From: Rikenellaceae bacterium
Lineage (GTDB): Bacteria > Bacteroidota > Bacteroidia > Bacteroidales > Rikenellaceae
NCBI GenBank assembly: GCA_015059905.1
Contig: SUZN01000004.1
Coordinates: 1-64,000 of the forward strand
Direction of reading: 5' to 3'
DNA length: 64,000 bases
Shown here: in pieces, positions 22,977 to 31,426 of the stretch
Position numbering within the stretch: the stretch's first letter is position 1
Layout of the letters: each line of letters starts with the position of its first letter
The notes under the pieces: model-generated
Told to the model about the DNA's origin: nothing
Database searches by the model: none
Seen by the model: the letters and a program-made list of their open reading frames with translations, nothing else
Program-made: the position numbers and the translations under genes

Positions 22977-23936
22977 ATGGAGCAGAGGTTGAACATATCT
23001 GTTGTAATACCTTTATATAATGAGGTGGAGTCGCTCGCGGAGCTTGTCGCGTGGATTGACCGCGTCGTAAAGCGTAGCAACCTCTCTTACGAGGTCATAA
23101 TGATTGACGATGGCTCGTCAGATGGTTCGTGGGCAGAGGTGGAGCGCCTTAAGACTCAATATCTAGGAGTAAAGGGCATTAAGTTTTCGCGCAACTATGG
23201 TAAGTCGGCTGCTCTGTATTGCGGTTTTGCCGAGGCGGAGGGCGAGGTGGTTATCACTATGGATGCCGATTTGCAGGACTCTCCCGATGAGATACCAGAG
23301 CTCTACCGTATGGTTATGGAGGATGGCTACGACCTTGTGTCGGGCTGGAAGAAGAAGCGCTATGACCCTGCTGACAAACGTCTGCCAAGCAAGTTCTTCA
23401 ACTGGACGGCGCGCATCGTGTCGGGTATCAAGTTACACGATTTCAACTGCGGACTGAAGGCATACCGTCGCCGTGTGGTCAAATCTATCGAGGTGTATGG
23501 CGAGATGCACCGCTATATCCCAATTTTGGCGAAGCACGCTGGCTTCAAGCGTATTGGCGAGAAGGTAGTAAAGCATCAGGAGCGCAAATATGGCGTGTCG
23601 AAGTTCGGTATGGAGCGTATGGTGAAGGGTTATCTGGATCTTATCACCGTGTCGTTTATGTCGCACTTTGGTCGCTCGCCAATGTATTTCTTCGGCAGTC
23701 TGGGTACTATTATGTTCCTCTTGGGAGGTGGTACTACGGTGTGGGTCATTGCTGATAAGCTCTACAAGCAGTTCAGCGGTCTGCCGTTGCGTGCTGTGAC
23801 CGACCAGCCTTTGTTCTTTGTGGCAATTTTGGCGGTGATATTGGGTGTGCAGCTCTTTTTGGCGGGCTTCCTGGGTGAGCTTATCAACCGTAACTCGACC
23901 GACAGAAACAATTATTTGATAGATAAGAAAATATAA
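22977..23936 (+). CDS. Family 2 glycosyltransferase, DPM/GtrB-like
   Basis: Transfers a sugar, probably from a nucleotide sugar to a polyprenyl phosphate. The GT-A domain shows 'ISVVIPLYNEVESL' (start), 'MIDDGSSDGS', the DxD-type 'TMDADLQDSPDEI' and 'FNCGLKAYRR'; two C-terminal membrane segments follow ('YFFGSLGTIMFLLGGG' and 'FFVAILAVILGVQLFLAGFL'), as in GtrB/DPM synthases. The 22977 ATG is chosen because it lies just after the DUF4199 stop; the frame is open from 22890. It is in an operon with DUF4199 and DUF4293. Confidence 0.88.
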   Translation: MEQRLNISVVIPLYNEVESLAELVAWIDRVVKRSNLSYEVIMIDDGSSDGSWAEVERLKTQYLGVKGIKFSRNYGKSAALYCGFAEAEGEVVITMDADLQDSPDEIPELYRMVMEDGYDLVSGWKKKRYDPADKRLPSKFFNWTARIVSGIKLHDFNCGLKAYRRRVVKSIEVYGEMHRYIPILAKHAGFKRIGEKVVKHQERKYGVSKFGMERMVKGYLDLITVSFMSHFGRSPMYFFGSLGTIMFLLGGGTTVWVIADKLYKQFSGLPLRAVTDQPLFFVAILAVILGVQLFLAGFLGELINRNSTDRNNYLIDKKI

Positions 23937-23947
23937 ACACATAAAAG

Positions 23948-24406
23948 ATGATACAACGTATTCAATCACTCTATCTTTTGGCTGTTGCAGCACTGATGGC
24001 AACGGCTGTATTTACCCCCTTGGCATACTTTGCAGCGGGCTCAGAGGAGTATCTGCTCTATGCCTTCTCGCTCAAGAGTGCCGAGACATCATACTCTACG
24101 CTCTATATGGGTGTTGTGGTGGCATTGGCTGCAATTATACCATTTGTGACAATCTTCCTTTTCAAAAACCGTATGCTGCAAATCCGTTTGTGTGCGGTGG
24201 AGCTGGTGCTGTTGGTGGGTAGTGCAATCTTTATGGCAATTTACTACTATCTGGGTGGACGTATGTTCTCTGGTCTGGAGTTCAGCGCGCAGGGTTTCCG
24301 TATTGCAATGATTTTCCCTGTGGTGTCGCTTATTTTGGATTATCTGGCTATCAGAGCCATCTTCCACGACGAGATGCTGGTGCGTTCGCTGAATAGAATT
24401 CGATAG
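23948..24406 (+). CDS. DUF4293 membrane protein
   Basis: A 152-residue protein starting MIQRIQSLYLLAVAALMATA, with four membrane helices. 'MIQRIQ(S/T)LYL' and the C-terminal 'LDYLAIRAIFHDEMLVRSLNRIR' are typical of DUF4293, a Bacteroidetes-specific membrane protein of unknown role. It follows the glycosyltransferase by 11 nt and is followed by a terminator. Confidence 0.88.
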   Translation: MIQRIQSLYLLAVAALMATAVFTPLAYFAAGSEEYLLYAFSLKSAETSYSTLYMGVVVALAAIIPFVTIFLFKNRMLQIRLCAVELVLLVGSAIFMAIYYYLGGRMFSGLEFSAQGFRIAMIFPVVSLILDYLAIRAIFHDEMLVRSLNRIR

Positions 24407-24429
24407 GATAACGCACACACATTTATATA

Positions 24430-24458
24430 ATGCTCGGCTTTTGGGTCGGGCATTTTTT
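24430..24458 (+). terminator. Intrinsic terminator after DUF4293
   Basis: ATGCTCG (24430-24436) pairs with CGGGCAT (24447-24453) with one G-U pair, followed by T6. It separates the DUF4199-GT-DUF4293 operon from the nuclease gene. Confidence 0.75.
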
Positions 24459-24475
24459 CAAAATAGAGGACGGCG

Positions 24476-25471
24476 ATGACTTGGTGGGTGAAATATGTAG
24501 TGGCGGGGTCTATGCTCTTTGCCTGGTGTGATGCTGTGGCGCAGAGACCTTGTGTCGCTATGTTCTACAATGTCGAAAACCTGATGGATGCAGCAAACGA
24601 TGTCGCTACGTATGACGATGCAATGCTGCCAAATGCTGATCGCGAATGGAACGAGGCACGATTTCAGAAGAAGTTATCTTCTGTGGCGCGCGTGGTTAAG
24701 GATGTTGCTCTCGAGCACGACTTTCCTGCGCTGCTGGCTCTTGCCGAGGTCGAAAATGCTATGGTGCTGGATAGGCTTGTAGCGGAGGATGCCATAGCGG
24801 CAGCCGACTATAAATATGTTCATTACGACTCCCCCGATGAACGTGGAATTGATGTAGCGCTTTTGTATCGCTCTGATATGTTTACGGTGGAGCACAGTCG
24901 TGCTGTGAAGGCAGATGTGGAGCAACAGACACGTGATTTTCTTGTAGTGTGGGGTAGGCTGTGCGGAGAGCCTGTGCTGGTTGTAATCGTTCACTTCCCA
25001 TCACGCATCGGAGGCGAGAAGTTCACCTCCCTAAACCGCGAACGATGTGCTACGCAGGTGCGGCGGTTGATAGACGAAGCGCTTGAGGCGGAGCCGCAAC
25101 GTGCAGTGATTGTTATGGGTGATATGAACGACAATCCTCGCAATCGAAGTGTAAAACATTGTCTTCGCTCTGTTAGTCACCCGAAGCGTGCAGCAGACGG
25201 TGCGTTGTTCAATCCTTTCTATCGCATCAATGGAAGTTATCATTATCGCGAGCGCTGGTATCAATACGACCAAATATTGCTCTCGGCTCATCTTCTCGGC
25301 GAGGGTGGATTGTCGCTCGTGAAGAGTCGTGGGGCGTATGGCTATATCTTTAGAGCCGATTATATGGTAGATGGGCGAGGTCGCCCATCCCCAACCTATC
25401 GGGCGACGGAATATGTGGGTGGTGTGAGTGACCACTTGCCCGTATATGTGTTGCTGAATAAAAAAATGTAA
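24476..25471 (+). CDS. Exported endonuclease/exonuclease/phosphatase-family protein
   Basis: A 331-residue EEP-fold protein. A signal peptide-like N-terminus (MTWWVKYVVAGSMLFAWCDAVA) is followed by 'VAMFYNVENLMD' (Asn of the active site), 'LALAEVENAM' (catalytic Glu), 'IVHFPSRIGG', 'VIVMGDMNDNPRN' (Asp/Asn) and 'GGVSDHLPVYV' (Asp-His). It should cleave phosphodiester or phosphomonoester bonds; an extracellular nuclease or a phosphoinositide/sphingomyelin-type phosphatase are both possible. Confidence 0.85.
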   Translation: MTWWVKYVVAGSMLFAWCDAVAQRPCVAMFYNVENLMDAANDVATYDDAMLPNADREWNEARFQKKLSSVARVVKDVALEHDFPALLALAEVENAMVLDRLVAEDAIAAADYKYVHYDSPDERGIDVALLYRSDMFTVEHSRAVKADVEQQTRDFLVVWGRLCGEPVLVVIVHFPSRIGGEKFTSLNRERCATQVRRLIDEALEAEPQRAVIVMGDMNDNPRNRSVKHCLRSVSHPKRAADGALFNPFYRINGSYHYRERWYQYDQILLSAHLLGEGGLSLVKSRGAYGYIFRADYMVDGRGRPSPTYRATEYVGGVSDHLPVYVLLNKKM

Positions 25472-25478
25472 AAATCGT

Positions 25479-25508
25479 TTGTGGCAAAGTAAAAAATCGC
25501 TAAATTTG
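25479..25508 (+). promoter_or_regulatory. Consensus Bacteroidetes promoter for the GH109 gene
   Basis: TTG (25479-25481), exactly 19 nt, then TAAATTTG (25501-25508). This is a full match to TTG-N19-TAnnTTTG. The start site would fall near 25515, about 15 nt before the GH109 ATG. Confidence 0.8.
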
Positions 25509-25531
25509 TATGAAAATAACCACTTAATATT

Positions 25532-26998
25532 ATGAAAAGAACTTCACTTCCTAATTTGTTTGTAGCGCTGCTCGCTTTGGTAATGTGTGTGGCTTGCTGC
25601 TCTGGTCCTTCGGGCGAAAATTATAGCTTTAAGGATGGTATGATTGTTTTTGACGAGCCTTCGCGTGCGGCTGGTCAGGAGTCTATGCTTGGTTTTGCTG
25701 CCGACCCTATCCCAACCGTGAGAGTAGGTTTTGTTGGTCTTGGTATGCGCGGTCCAGGTGCTGTTAATCGCTTCACTCATCTTGAGGGTGTAGAGATCAA
25801 GGGTTTGTGTGACCTCAAGCAGGAGAATGTGTCTAAGTGTCAGCCTATGCTTGAGCGTGCTGGAATGCCAAAGGCTACGGAGTATGTTGGCGAGGAGGCA
25901 TATAAGGAGCTTTGCGAGCGCGACGATGTTGATTTGATCTATATCGCTACCGACTGGTTGAACCACACTCCAATCGCCCTCTATGCTATGGAGCACGGCA
26001 AGCACGTTGCTATCGAGGTGCCAGCGGCTACATCGCTCGAGGAGTGCTGGCAGCTGGTTGATACATCGGAGCGCACTCGTCGTCACTGTATGATGTTGGA
26101 GAACTGCGTATATGACTTCTTTGAGCTTACCTGCCTCAATATGGCACAGCAGGGTGTCTTTGGTGAGATTCTTCACGCCGAGGGAGCATATATCCACAAT
26201 TTGTCGGAGGTGTGGAACAGCTATCACGGCAACTGGCGTCTTGACTTCAACCAGAAGCATCGTGGCGATGTATATCCTACTCACGGCTTCGGTCCTGTAT
26301 GTATGGCTTTGAATATGCACCGTGGTAACCGTATGAACTATCTTGTTTGTATGGATACCAAGTCGGTAATTGGTCTTGCAAAGGCGAAGGAGAAGACGGG
26401 TGCTACAGAGTTTGCTAATGGCGACCAGACAACAACCCTCATTAAAACAGAGCTGGGTCAGACAATCAAACTTCAGCACAATGTATTTACACCTCGCCCT
26501 TACAACCGCCTCTACCAGTTGGTGGGTACAAAGGGTTTTGCCAATAAATACCCTATCGAGGGCTTCACCTTCCTGCCTGGTCAGTTGCCAAGTGAGGTAC
26601 TGAAGGATGCAACCATCGCTGCGCAGAGTCTTGATTTGAGCAAGATTGATCCTGAGAGTGTGCCAGAGGCTACGCTCAATCCTCACGGCTTTGTTAGCCA
26701 GGATGTACGCAGTGCTGTGATGGCGGCATACAAGCACCCTATCCACAAGGAGATTGAGGAGAAGGCAAAGAAGGTGGGTGGTCACGGCGGTATGGACTTC
26801 GTGATGGACTACCGTTTGGTTTACTGTTTGCAGAATGGTTTGCCACTCGATCAGGATGTGTATGACGCTGCCGAGTGGTCTTGCATCGGCGAATTGTCGG
26901 CTACATCAGCAAAGCATAACAGTATGCCTGTGGCTGTGCCAGACTTCACTCGTGGCGACTGGAACAAGTTGCAGGGTGTGAAATTCTATACAAAGTAG
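25532..26998 (+). CDS. GH109 alpha-N-acetylgalactosaminidase-like, exported lipoprotein
   Basis: A Gfo/Idh/MocA-fold NAD-dependent hydrolase. The N-terminus (MKRTSLPNLFVALLALVMCV, then ACCSG) has a lipobox-like cysteine, so it is exported and probably lipid-anchored. The Rossmann motif is 'VGFVGLGMRGPGAVNRF' near residue 67; 'HVAIEVPAA' follows near residue 170, and 'HRGDVYPTHGFGPV' in the second domain matches GH109 enzymes. GH109 members remove alpha-GalNAc (blood-group A, mucin) through an NAD-assisted elimination mechanism. Length 488 is slightly above the usual about 450 because of the N-terminal extension. Own consensus promoter upstream. Confidence 0.85.
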   Translation: MKRTSLPNLFVALLALVMCVACCSGPSGENYSFKDGMIVFDEPSRAAGQESMLGFAADPIPTVRVGFVGLGMRGPGAVNRFTHLEGVEIKGLCDLKQENVSKCQPMLERAGMPKATEYVGEEAYKELCERDDVDLIYIATDWLNHTPIALYAMEHGKHVAIEVPAATSLEECWQLVDTSERTRRHCMMLENCVYDFFELTCLNMAQQGVFGEILHAEGAYIHNLSEVWNSYHGNWRLDFNQKHRGDVYPTHGFGPVCMALNMHRGNRMNYLVCMDTKSVIGLAKAKEKTGATEFANGDQTTTLIKTELGQTIKLQHNVFTPRPYNRLYQLVGTKGFANKYPIEGFTFLPGQLPSEVLKDATIAAQSLDLSKIDPESVPEATLNPHGFVSQDVRSAVMAAYKHPIHKEIEEKAKKVGGHGGMDFVMDYRLVYCLQNGLPLDQDVYDAAEWSCIGELSATSAKHNSMPVAVPDFTRGDWNKLQGVKFYTK

Positions 26999-27040
26999 AA
27001 AAATATTCGCTTTAGGAGTACAACTTTAGATATTTATGCT

Positions 27041-27048
27041 TATATTTG
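27041..27048 (+). promoter_or_regulatory. -7 promoter box for the trp leader
   Basis: TATATTTG matches TAnnTTTG and is followed by C. It lies 21 nt before the leader-peptide ATG, so the transcript starts just before the leader. No clear TTG at the -33 position. Confidence 0.6.
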
Positions 27049-27068
27049 CATTAGCTAAAGAGATAACT

Positions 27069-27116
27069 ATGAGACAGAACTTGCATAATATGTTGTGGTG
27101 GCGTTGTTCCTTATAA
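27069..27116 (+). CDS. trpL: trp leader peptide (15 aa) with tandem Trp codons
   Basis: ATG at 27069 opens MRQNLHNMLWWRCSL and stops at TAA 27114-27116. Two adjacent Trp codons (27096-27101) lie 3' in the peptide, directly before the first attenuator helix. This is the classic arrangement for sensing charged tRNA-Trp by ribosome stalling. It is too short for standard gene callers but its placement relative to the RNA helices makes it convincing. Confidence 0.85.
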   Translation: MRQNLHNMLWWRCSL

Positions 27117-27199
27117 GAACAATGATTACGACTTTATGTTATGCAAACGATGATAAATAGAGTATCGAGCCATTGTTCAATTTGAGCGATGGCTTTTTT
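27102..27199 (+). promoter_or_regulatory. trp attenuator (mutually exclusive helices 1:2, 2:3 and 3:4)
   Basis: Region 1 (27102-27109, CGTTGTTC) pairs with region 2 (27117-27124, GAACAATG) over 8 bp, one wobble. Region 2 pairs perfectly instead with region 3 (27171-27178, CATTGTTC). Region 3 also lies in the terminator: 27169-27179 with 27183-27193 form an 11-bp stem (two G-U pairs) around a 3-nt loop, followed by T6 (27194-27199). A ribosome stalled at the Trp codons would cover region 1, free region 2 to pair with 3 and prevent termination. Confidence 0.85.
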
Positions 27200-27243
27200 A
27201 TTGATAAAACCGCAACCCAAGTGGCTGTAAAAACATTAGAGAT

Positions 27244-28608
27244 ATGAAGACAAAAAAGATTATTCTTCCCGAGAGTGAAATGCCAACAGCGTGGTATAAT
27301 ATTGTTGCAGATATGCCCAACAAGCCTATGCCAGCACTTGATCCACAGACCAAGCAGCCTATTACGCAGGAGGCTATGTGCCGCATCTTCGGCGAGGAGC
27401 TGGTAAAGCAGGAGTTCTCTACGGAGCGTTATATCGAAATTCCAGAGCAGGTGCAGGAGCTCTACAAGATTTGGCGTCCTACGCCCGTTGTGCGTGCCTA
27501 CAACCTTGAGCGTATGTTGGATACTCCAGCGAAGATTTACTTCAAGAATGAGAGTGTATCGCCCGCAGGCTCGCATAAGCCAAACACAGCCATTCCACAG
27601 GCTTATTACAACGCCAAGCAGGGTATAAAGTATCTCGCAACGGAGACAGGTGGCGGTCAGTGGGGTAGTGCAATGTCTTTGGCGTGCCAATATTTCAATC
27701 TCGACCTACGTGTCTATATGGTTAAGGTCAGCTGCCAGCAGAAGCCCTACCGCAAGCTATTGATGAATGCGTGGGGTGCAAACGTAATCCCTTCACCAAG
27801 TACCACAACCAAGTGCGGACGTGATATTTTGGCTGCCGACCCTGAGTGCTCGGGTAATCTGGGTATCGCTATATCGGAGGCCGTGGAGAGTGCTCTGGAG
27901 CATGGTGACAGCACACGTTATTGTTTGGGTAGTGTGATGAACCATGTTCTGTTGCACCAGACCATCATTGGCGAGGAGGCGTTGAAGCAGATGGAGATGG
28001 CGGGAGATGAGCCCGATGTTGTTATTGGTTGCTTTGGCGGTGGTTCCAACTTTGCAGGTATCGGTTTCCCATTTATTCGACGCAATATCGTGGAGGGTAA
28101 AAAGACCCGTGTCGTGGCTGTCGAGCCAGCCTCTTGCCCCAAGCTTACGCGCGGTGAGTTCCAATATGATTATGGCGATACGGCGGGTATGACACCAATG
28201 ATGCCTATGTACACGCTGGGTCACTCGTTCCAGCCATCGAACATTCACGCAGGCGGTCTGCGTTATCACGGTGCAGGAACCATTGTCAGCCAGCTCTATA
28301 AGGATGGCTTGATGGAGGCAACATCAGTGCAGCAGCTTGAGACCTTCAAGGCGGGAATGATGTTCGCCAACAGCGAGGGTATCGTGCCAGCGCCAGAGTC
28401 TTGTCACGCTATTGCAGTGGCTGTGCGTGAGGCTTTGCAGGCGAAGGAGGAGGGCAAGTCAAAGACCATTCTGTTCAATCTTTCGGGTCACGGTATGATT
28501 GACCTCTACGCCTTTGAGCAGTACTTCGCAGGTAATCTCGTCGATCACGAACTGTCACAGGAGGAGATTCGCAAGTCTGTTGAGATGCTTGATAAGATTA
28601 TCAAATAA
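27244..28608 (+). CDS. trpB: Tryptophan synthase beta subunit, TrpB2 type
   Basis: A 454-residue PLP enzyme that joins indole and serine to make tryptophan. It has the N-terminal extension and length of TrpB2 rather than classical TrpB (about 400). The PLP lysine lies in 'AGSHKPNTAIPQ' (near residue 110), 'ETGGGQWGSAM' is the TGAGQ-like loop, and 'CFGGGSNFAG' is the phosphate-binding loop. No trpA or other trp gene is adjacent, so it may salvage free indole or act with distant partners. It is controlled by the attenuator upstream. Confidence 0.92.
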   Translation: MKTKKIILPESEMPTAWYNIVADMPNKPMPALDPQTKQPITQEAMCRIFGEELVKQEFSTERYIEIPEQVQELYKIWRPTPVVRAYNLERMLDTPAKIYFKNESVSPAGSHKPNTAIPQAYYNAKQGIKYLATETGGGQWGSAMSLACQYFNLDLRVYMVKVSCQQKPYRKLLMNAWGANVIPSPSTTTKCGRDILAADPECSGNLGIAISEAVESALEHGDSTRYCLGSVMNHVLLHQTIIGEEALKQMEMAGDEPDVVIGCFGGGSNFAGIGFPFIRRNIVEGKKTRVVAVEPASCPKLTRGEFQYDYGDTAGMTPMMPMYTLGHSFQPSNIHAGGLRYHGAGTIVSQLYKDGLMEATSVQQLETFKAGMMFANSEGIVPAPESCHAIAVAVREALQAKEEGKSKTILFNLSGHGMIDLYAFEQYFAGNLVDHELSQEEIRKSVEMLDKIIK

Positions 28609-28621
28609 AAGTTTAATTAGA

Positions 28622-29011
28622 ATGAGAAAAACAACTTTATTGACTTTGTTTGCCCTATCTGCTACGGCTTGTGTAACCCATCGTTCAGCTGTAGAGTATG
28701 AGGGTGTTTTACCAGCGGCAGATTGCCCAGGGGTTATTTACTCTTTAACCTTAAATGCCGACATAGAGGGTAGTGATACTCTATTTATGTTGAAACAAAC
28801 TTACCTTGAGGCAGGTGAAAATGGTGGAAATATTTCCTTTGAGTTGCAGGGTGTACAACGTATGCGAGAGGGAAAATATATTCAATTGTACCCTGATAAT
28901 GGTGAGCAGCAGATGAACTTTTATCAGGTGGATGATAACACTATTCGTTATGTTAATGCCGATTTTCAGCCTATTGCTAACGGCTTGAATTATGACTTAA
29001 AGAGAAAATAA
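28622..29011 (+). CDS. NlpE-like lipoprotein
   Basis: A 129-residue protein from ATG 28622 (MRKTTLLTLFALSATACVTH) with a lipobox cysteine at residue 17 (TAC). The rest is a small beta-barrel-like domain: 'YEGVLPAADCPGVIYSLTLN' resembles the NlpE N-terminal domain ('Y.G.LPCADC.GI...L.L'). Usual NlpE roles are envelope copper stress and outer-membrane sensing; here only the fold can be claimed. It follows trpB by 13 nt and is closed by a strong terminator, so it may be in the trp transcript. Confidence 0.75.
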   Translation: MRKTTLLTLFALSATACVTHRSAVEYEGVLPAADCPGVIYSLTLNADIEGSDTLFMLKQTYLEAGENGGNISFELQGVQRMREGKYIQLYPDNGEQQMNFYQVDDNTIRYVNADFQPIANGLNYDLKRK

Positions 29012-29035
29012 TTTTAGGTTGGTGCAAACAAAAAA

Positions 29036-29063
29036 ACTCTCGGAATTTTCCGAGAGTTTTTTT
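29036..29063. terminator. Bidirectional terminator between lipoprotein and GH92 genes
   Basis: ACTCTCGGAA (29036-29045) and TTCCGAGAGT (29048-29057) form a perfect 10-bp stem with A-run before and T7 after. It serves both convergent genes. Confidence 0.9.
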
Positions 29064-29082
29064 GTGCAATCAATCAGTTTGA

Positions 29083-31371
29083 TTACTTCTCATCACGAGA
29101 GAATGAGTAAGGACGGTCGTTCTTGCCTGTACCACGCTTGGTGTTTGGCTTTGAGCTCATTGCAGCCTCCATCTTACCTCCGTTGAACAGGTCAGCGTGA
29201 GTGATGTAGTTGCGAGTATATGTCTTGCCATTGAGCTTCAAACGGTCGATATAGATATTCTCCTCGTTGTTCTCTGGAGCCTCAATCACGAAGTCCTTGC
29301 CATTCTCCAGGTGGATTGTAGCCTTCTTAAACAGAGGCGCACCCATGACATACTGATCCGAGCCAGGGCATACAGGGTAGAAGCCCAGAGCCGAGAATAC
29401 ATACCATGCTGATGTTTGACCGTTATCCTCATCACCGCAGTATCCGTCTGGAGTAGCAGAGTAGAAACGGTTCATAACCTCACGCAACCAATACTGAGCC
29501 TTCCAAGGCTGACCAGCGTAGTTATACATATAAATCATATGCTGGATAGGCTGGTTACCGTGTGCATAGTTACCAGTGTTCATCACTGTCATCTCACGAA
29601 TCTCGTGGATAACACCGCCGTAGTAGCTGTCGTCGAATACAGGTGGTACGATAAATACAGAGTCGAGCATCTCAACGAACTCCTCGTCGCCGCCCATAAG
29701 GTCAATCAAACCCTGTGGGTCGTGGAATACCGACCAAGTGTAGTGCCAGCTGTTACCCTCGGTGAAGGCGTCGCCCCACTTGAGTGGTGAGAATGGGCTC
29801 TGGAACTCGCCATTCTTCAAACGACCACGCATCAGCTTTGTCTCCTTGTCGAAGATGTTGCGGTAGTTCTGTGAACGCTTTGCGAAGAGCTCAATCTCCT
29901 CCTTTGGACGCTTCAACTCCTTCGCCAGCTTGTAGATACACCAGTCATCGTAAGCATACTCCAATGTGCGGGCAGCATTCTCGTTGATACCCACATCATA
30001 AGGTACATAACCGAGTGTGTTGTAGTACTCGTGACCCAGACGACCCGAAGAGGCTACGCGTGGGTGTACGTTCTTTGTGCCGTGGAGGATACCCTCATAC
30101 ATAGTCTTCACATCCTCAACCTTCACGCCCTTGAGGTAAGCGTCAGCCAATACTGAAGCCGAGTTGTTACCAACCATACAGCCACGGTGACCTGGGCTTG
30201 ACCACTCTGGATAGAAACCACTCTCCTTATATACATTTACAAAGCCCTCCTGCATCTTCAAATTCTCTGATGGGTAGAGTACGTTCAAAAGTGGGAACAA
30301 ACAACGGAATGTATCCCAGAAGCCTGTGCCAGAGTAGAAGTAACCCTTCTCAATCTTGCCATTGTGTGGGCTGTAGTGCAGGATGTCGCCATTAGCTGCA
30401 ATCTCGTGGTGCATCTGTGGGAAGAGTGTAGAACGGTAGAGGCAAGAGTAGAATGTACGCAACTGATCCAAGTTGCCACCCTCAACCTCGACTCTGCCGA
30501 GTACCTCGTTCCACGCCTTGCGACCCTTCTCCTTCAACTCTTCAAATGAGTCGTTGCCGAGCTCCTTGAGGTTCTGTGCCGCCTGCTCGTGGCTGATGAA
30601 TGAAGATGATACGCGTGCGTGTACCTGCTCACCCTTCTTTGTCTTGAAGCCGATAACTGCACCTACGTGGTTCTCTTTCTGCTCCACAGCGTTCTCCTTC
30701 AACTCACCGTTTACGAATGTGTTTACATACTCGAAAGGCTTGTCAAATTCCACGATGAAGTAGTTGCGGTAGTTGCGTGTCACGCCGCCCGAGTTGCGAG
30801 TTGTGTAGCCGATGATACGGTTGTGCTCCTTGTCAATCTTGATGTAAGAGCCACGGTCGAAGGCATCAACAACAACGTATGAGTCGTTAGACTCTGGGAA
30901 TGTGAAACGGAACATAACAGCACGCTCTGTTGGAGTGAACTCTGTCACAACGTCGTGCTCCGCAAGATAAACCTTGTAGTAGTAAGCCTTTGCCTCCTCA
31001 CCCTTGTGTGAGAACCAGCTTGCGCGCTCATCCTGATCAAATTTAGGAGCGCCAACAACAGGCATCAACGAGAACTGACCGTGGTCGTTAATCCAAGGGC
31101 TGGGCTGGTGTGTCTGCTTAAATCCACGAATCTTGTGAGCCGTGTAGGTGTACATCCATCCATCTCCCATCTTGCCTGTTTGTGGTGACCAGAAGTTCAT
31201 ACCCCATGGGCGTGCGATTGCGGGGTAGGTGTTACCTGTTGACAGAGCAAACTCCGACAATGTTCCAACCAATGGGCTGACGTAGTCCACAGGTGAGAAC
31301 TCTTTCTCCTGCGCAATTGAAAAAGCAACCAACAGTGTTGCTACTGCGCTCATAAATGTTCTTTTAAGCAT
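29083..31371 (-). CDS. GH92 alpha-1,2-mannosidase, secreted
   Basis: A 762-residue GH92 exo-mannosidase of the kind used by gut Bacteroidales to trim host or yeast N-glycans. A signal peptide (MLKRTFMSAVATLLVAFSIA) precedes the N-terminal beta-sandwich with 'VDYVSPLVGTLSEF' and 'IARPWGMNFWSPQTG'. The alpha/alpha barrel includes 'GFWDTFRCLFPLL', 'HRGCMVGNNSASVLADAYLKG', 'NSWHYTWSVFHDPQGLIDLMGG', 'GNQPIQHMIYMYNYAG' and 'YCGDEDNGQTSAWYVFSALG' (catalytic acid region). The length is right for the family. It stands alone, without a SusCD pair next to it. Confidence 0.95.
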   Translation of the reverse strand: MLKRTFMSAVATLLVAFSIAQEKEFSPVDYVSPLVGTLSEFALSTGNTYPAIARPWGMNFWSPQTGKMGDGWMYTYTAHKIRGFKQTHQPSPWINDHGQFSLMPVVGAPKFDQDERASWFSHKGEEAKAYYYKVYLAEHDVVTEFTPTERAVMFRFTFPESNDSYVVVDAFDRGSYIKIDKEHNRIIGYTTRNSGGVTRNYRNYFIVEFDKPFEYVNTFVNGELKENAVEQKENHVGAVIGFKTKKGEQVHARVSSSFISHEQAAQNLKELGNDSFEELKEKGRKAWNEVLGRVEVEGGNLDQLRTFYSCLYRSTLFPQMHHEIAANGDILHYSPHNGKIEKGYFYSGTGFWDTFRCLFPLLNVLYPSENLKMQEGFVNVYKESGFYPEWSSPGHRGCMVGNNSASVLADAYLKGVKVEDVKTMYEGILHGTKNVHPRVASSGRLGHEYYNTLGYVPYDVGINENAARTLEYAYDDWCIYKLAKELKRPKEEIELFAKRSQNYRNIFDKETKLMRGRLKNGEFQSPFSPLKWGDAFTEGNSWHYTWSVFHDPQGLIDLMGGDEEFVEMLDSVFIVPPVFDDSYYGGVIHEIREMTVMNTGNYAHGNQPIQHMIYMYNYAGQPWKAQYWLREVMNRFYSATPDGYCGDEDNGQTSAWYVFSALGFYPVCPGSDQYVMGAPLFKKATIHLENGKDFVIEAPENNEENIYIDRLKLNGKTYTRNYITHADLFNGGKMEAAMSSKPNTKRGTGKNDRPYSFSRDEK

Positions 31372-31426
31372 ATTGATTTGGTTTAATGTAGTTTCTTGTG
31401 GTCAAAGATAATCAATTAAAAGCGAA

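Noticed and set aside
25544..26785. 413-codon open frame on the minus strand inside the GH109 gene
   Set aside because: It is the antisense shadow of a clear GH109 gene with full motifs; it has no recognisable protein features and no promoter.
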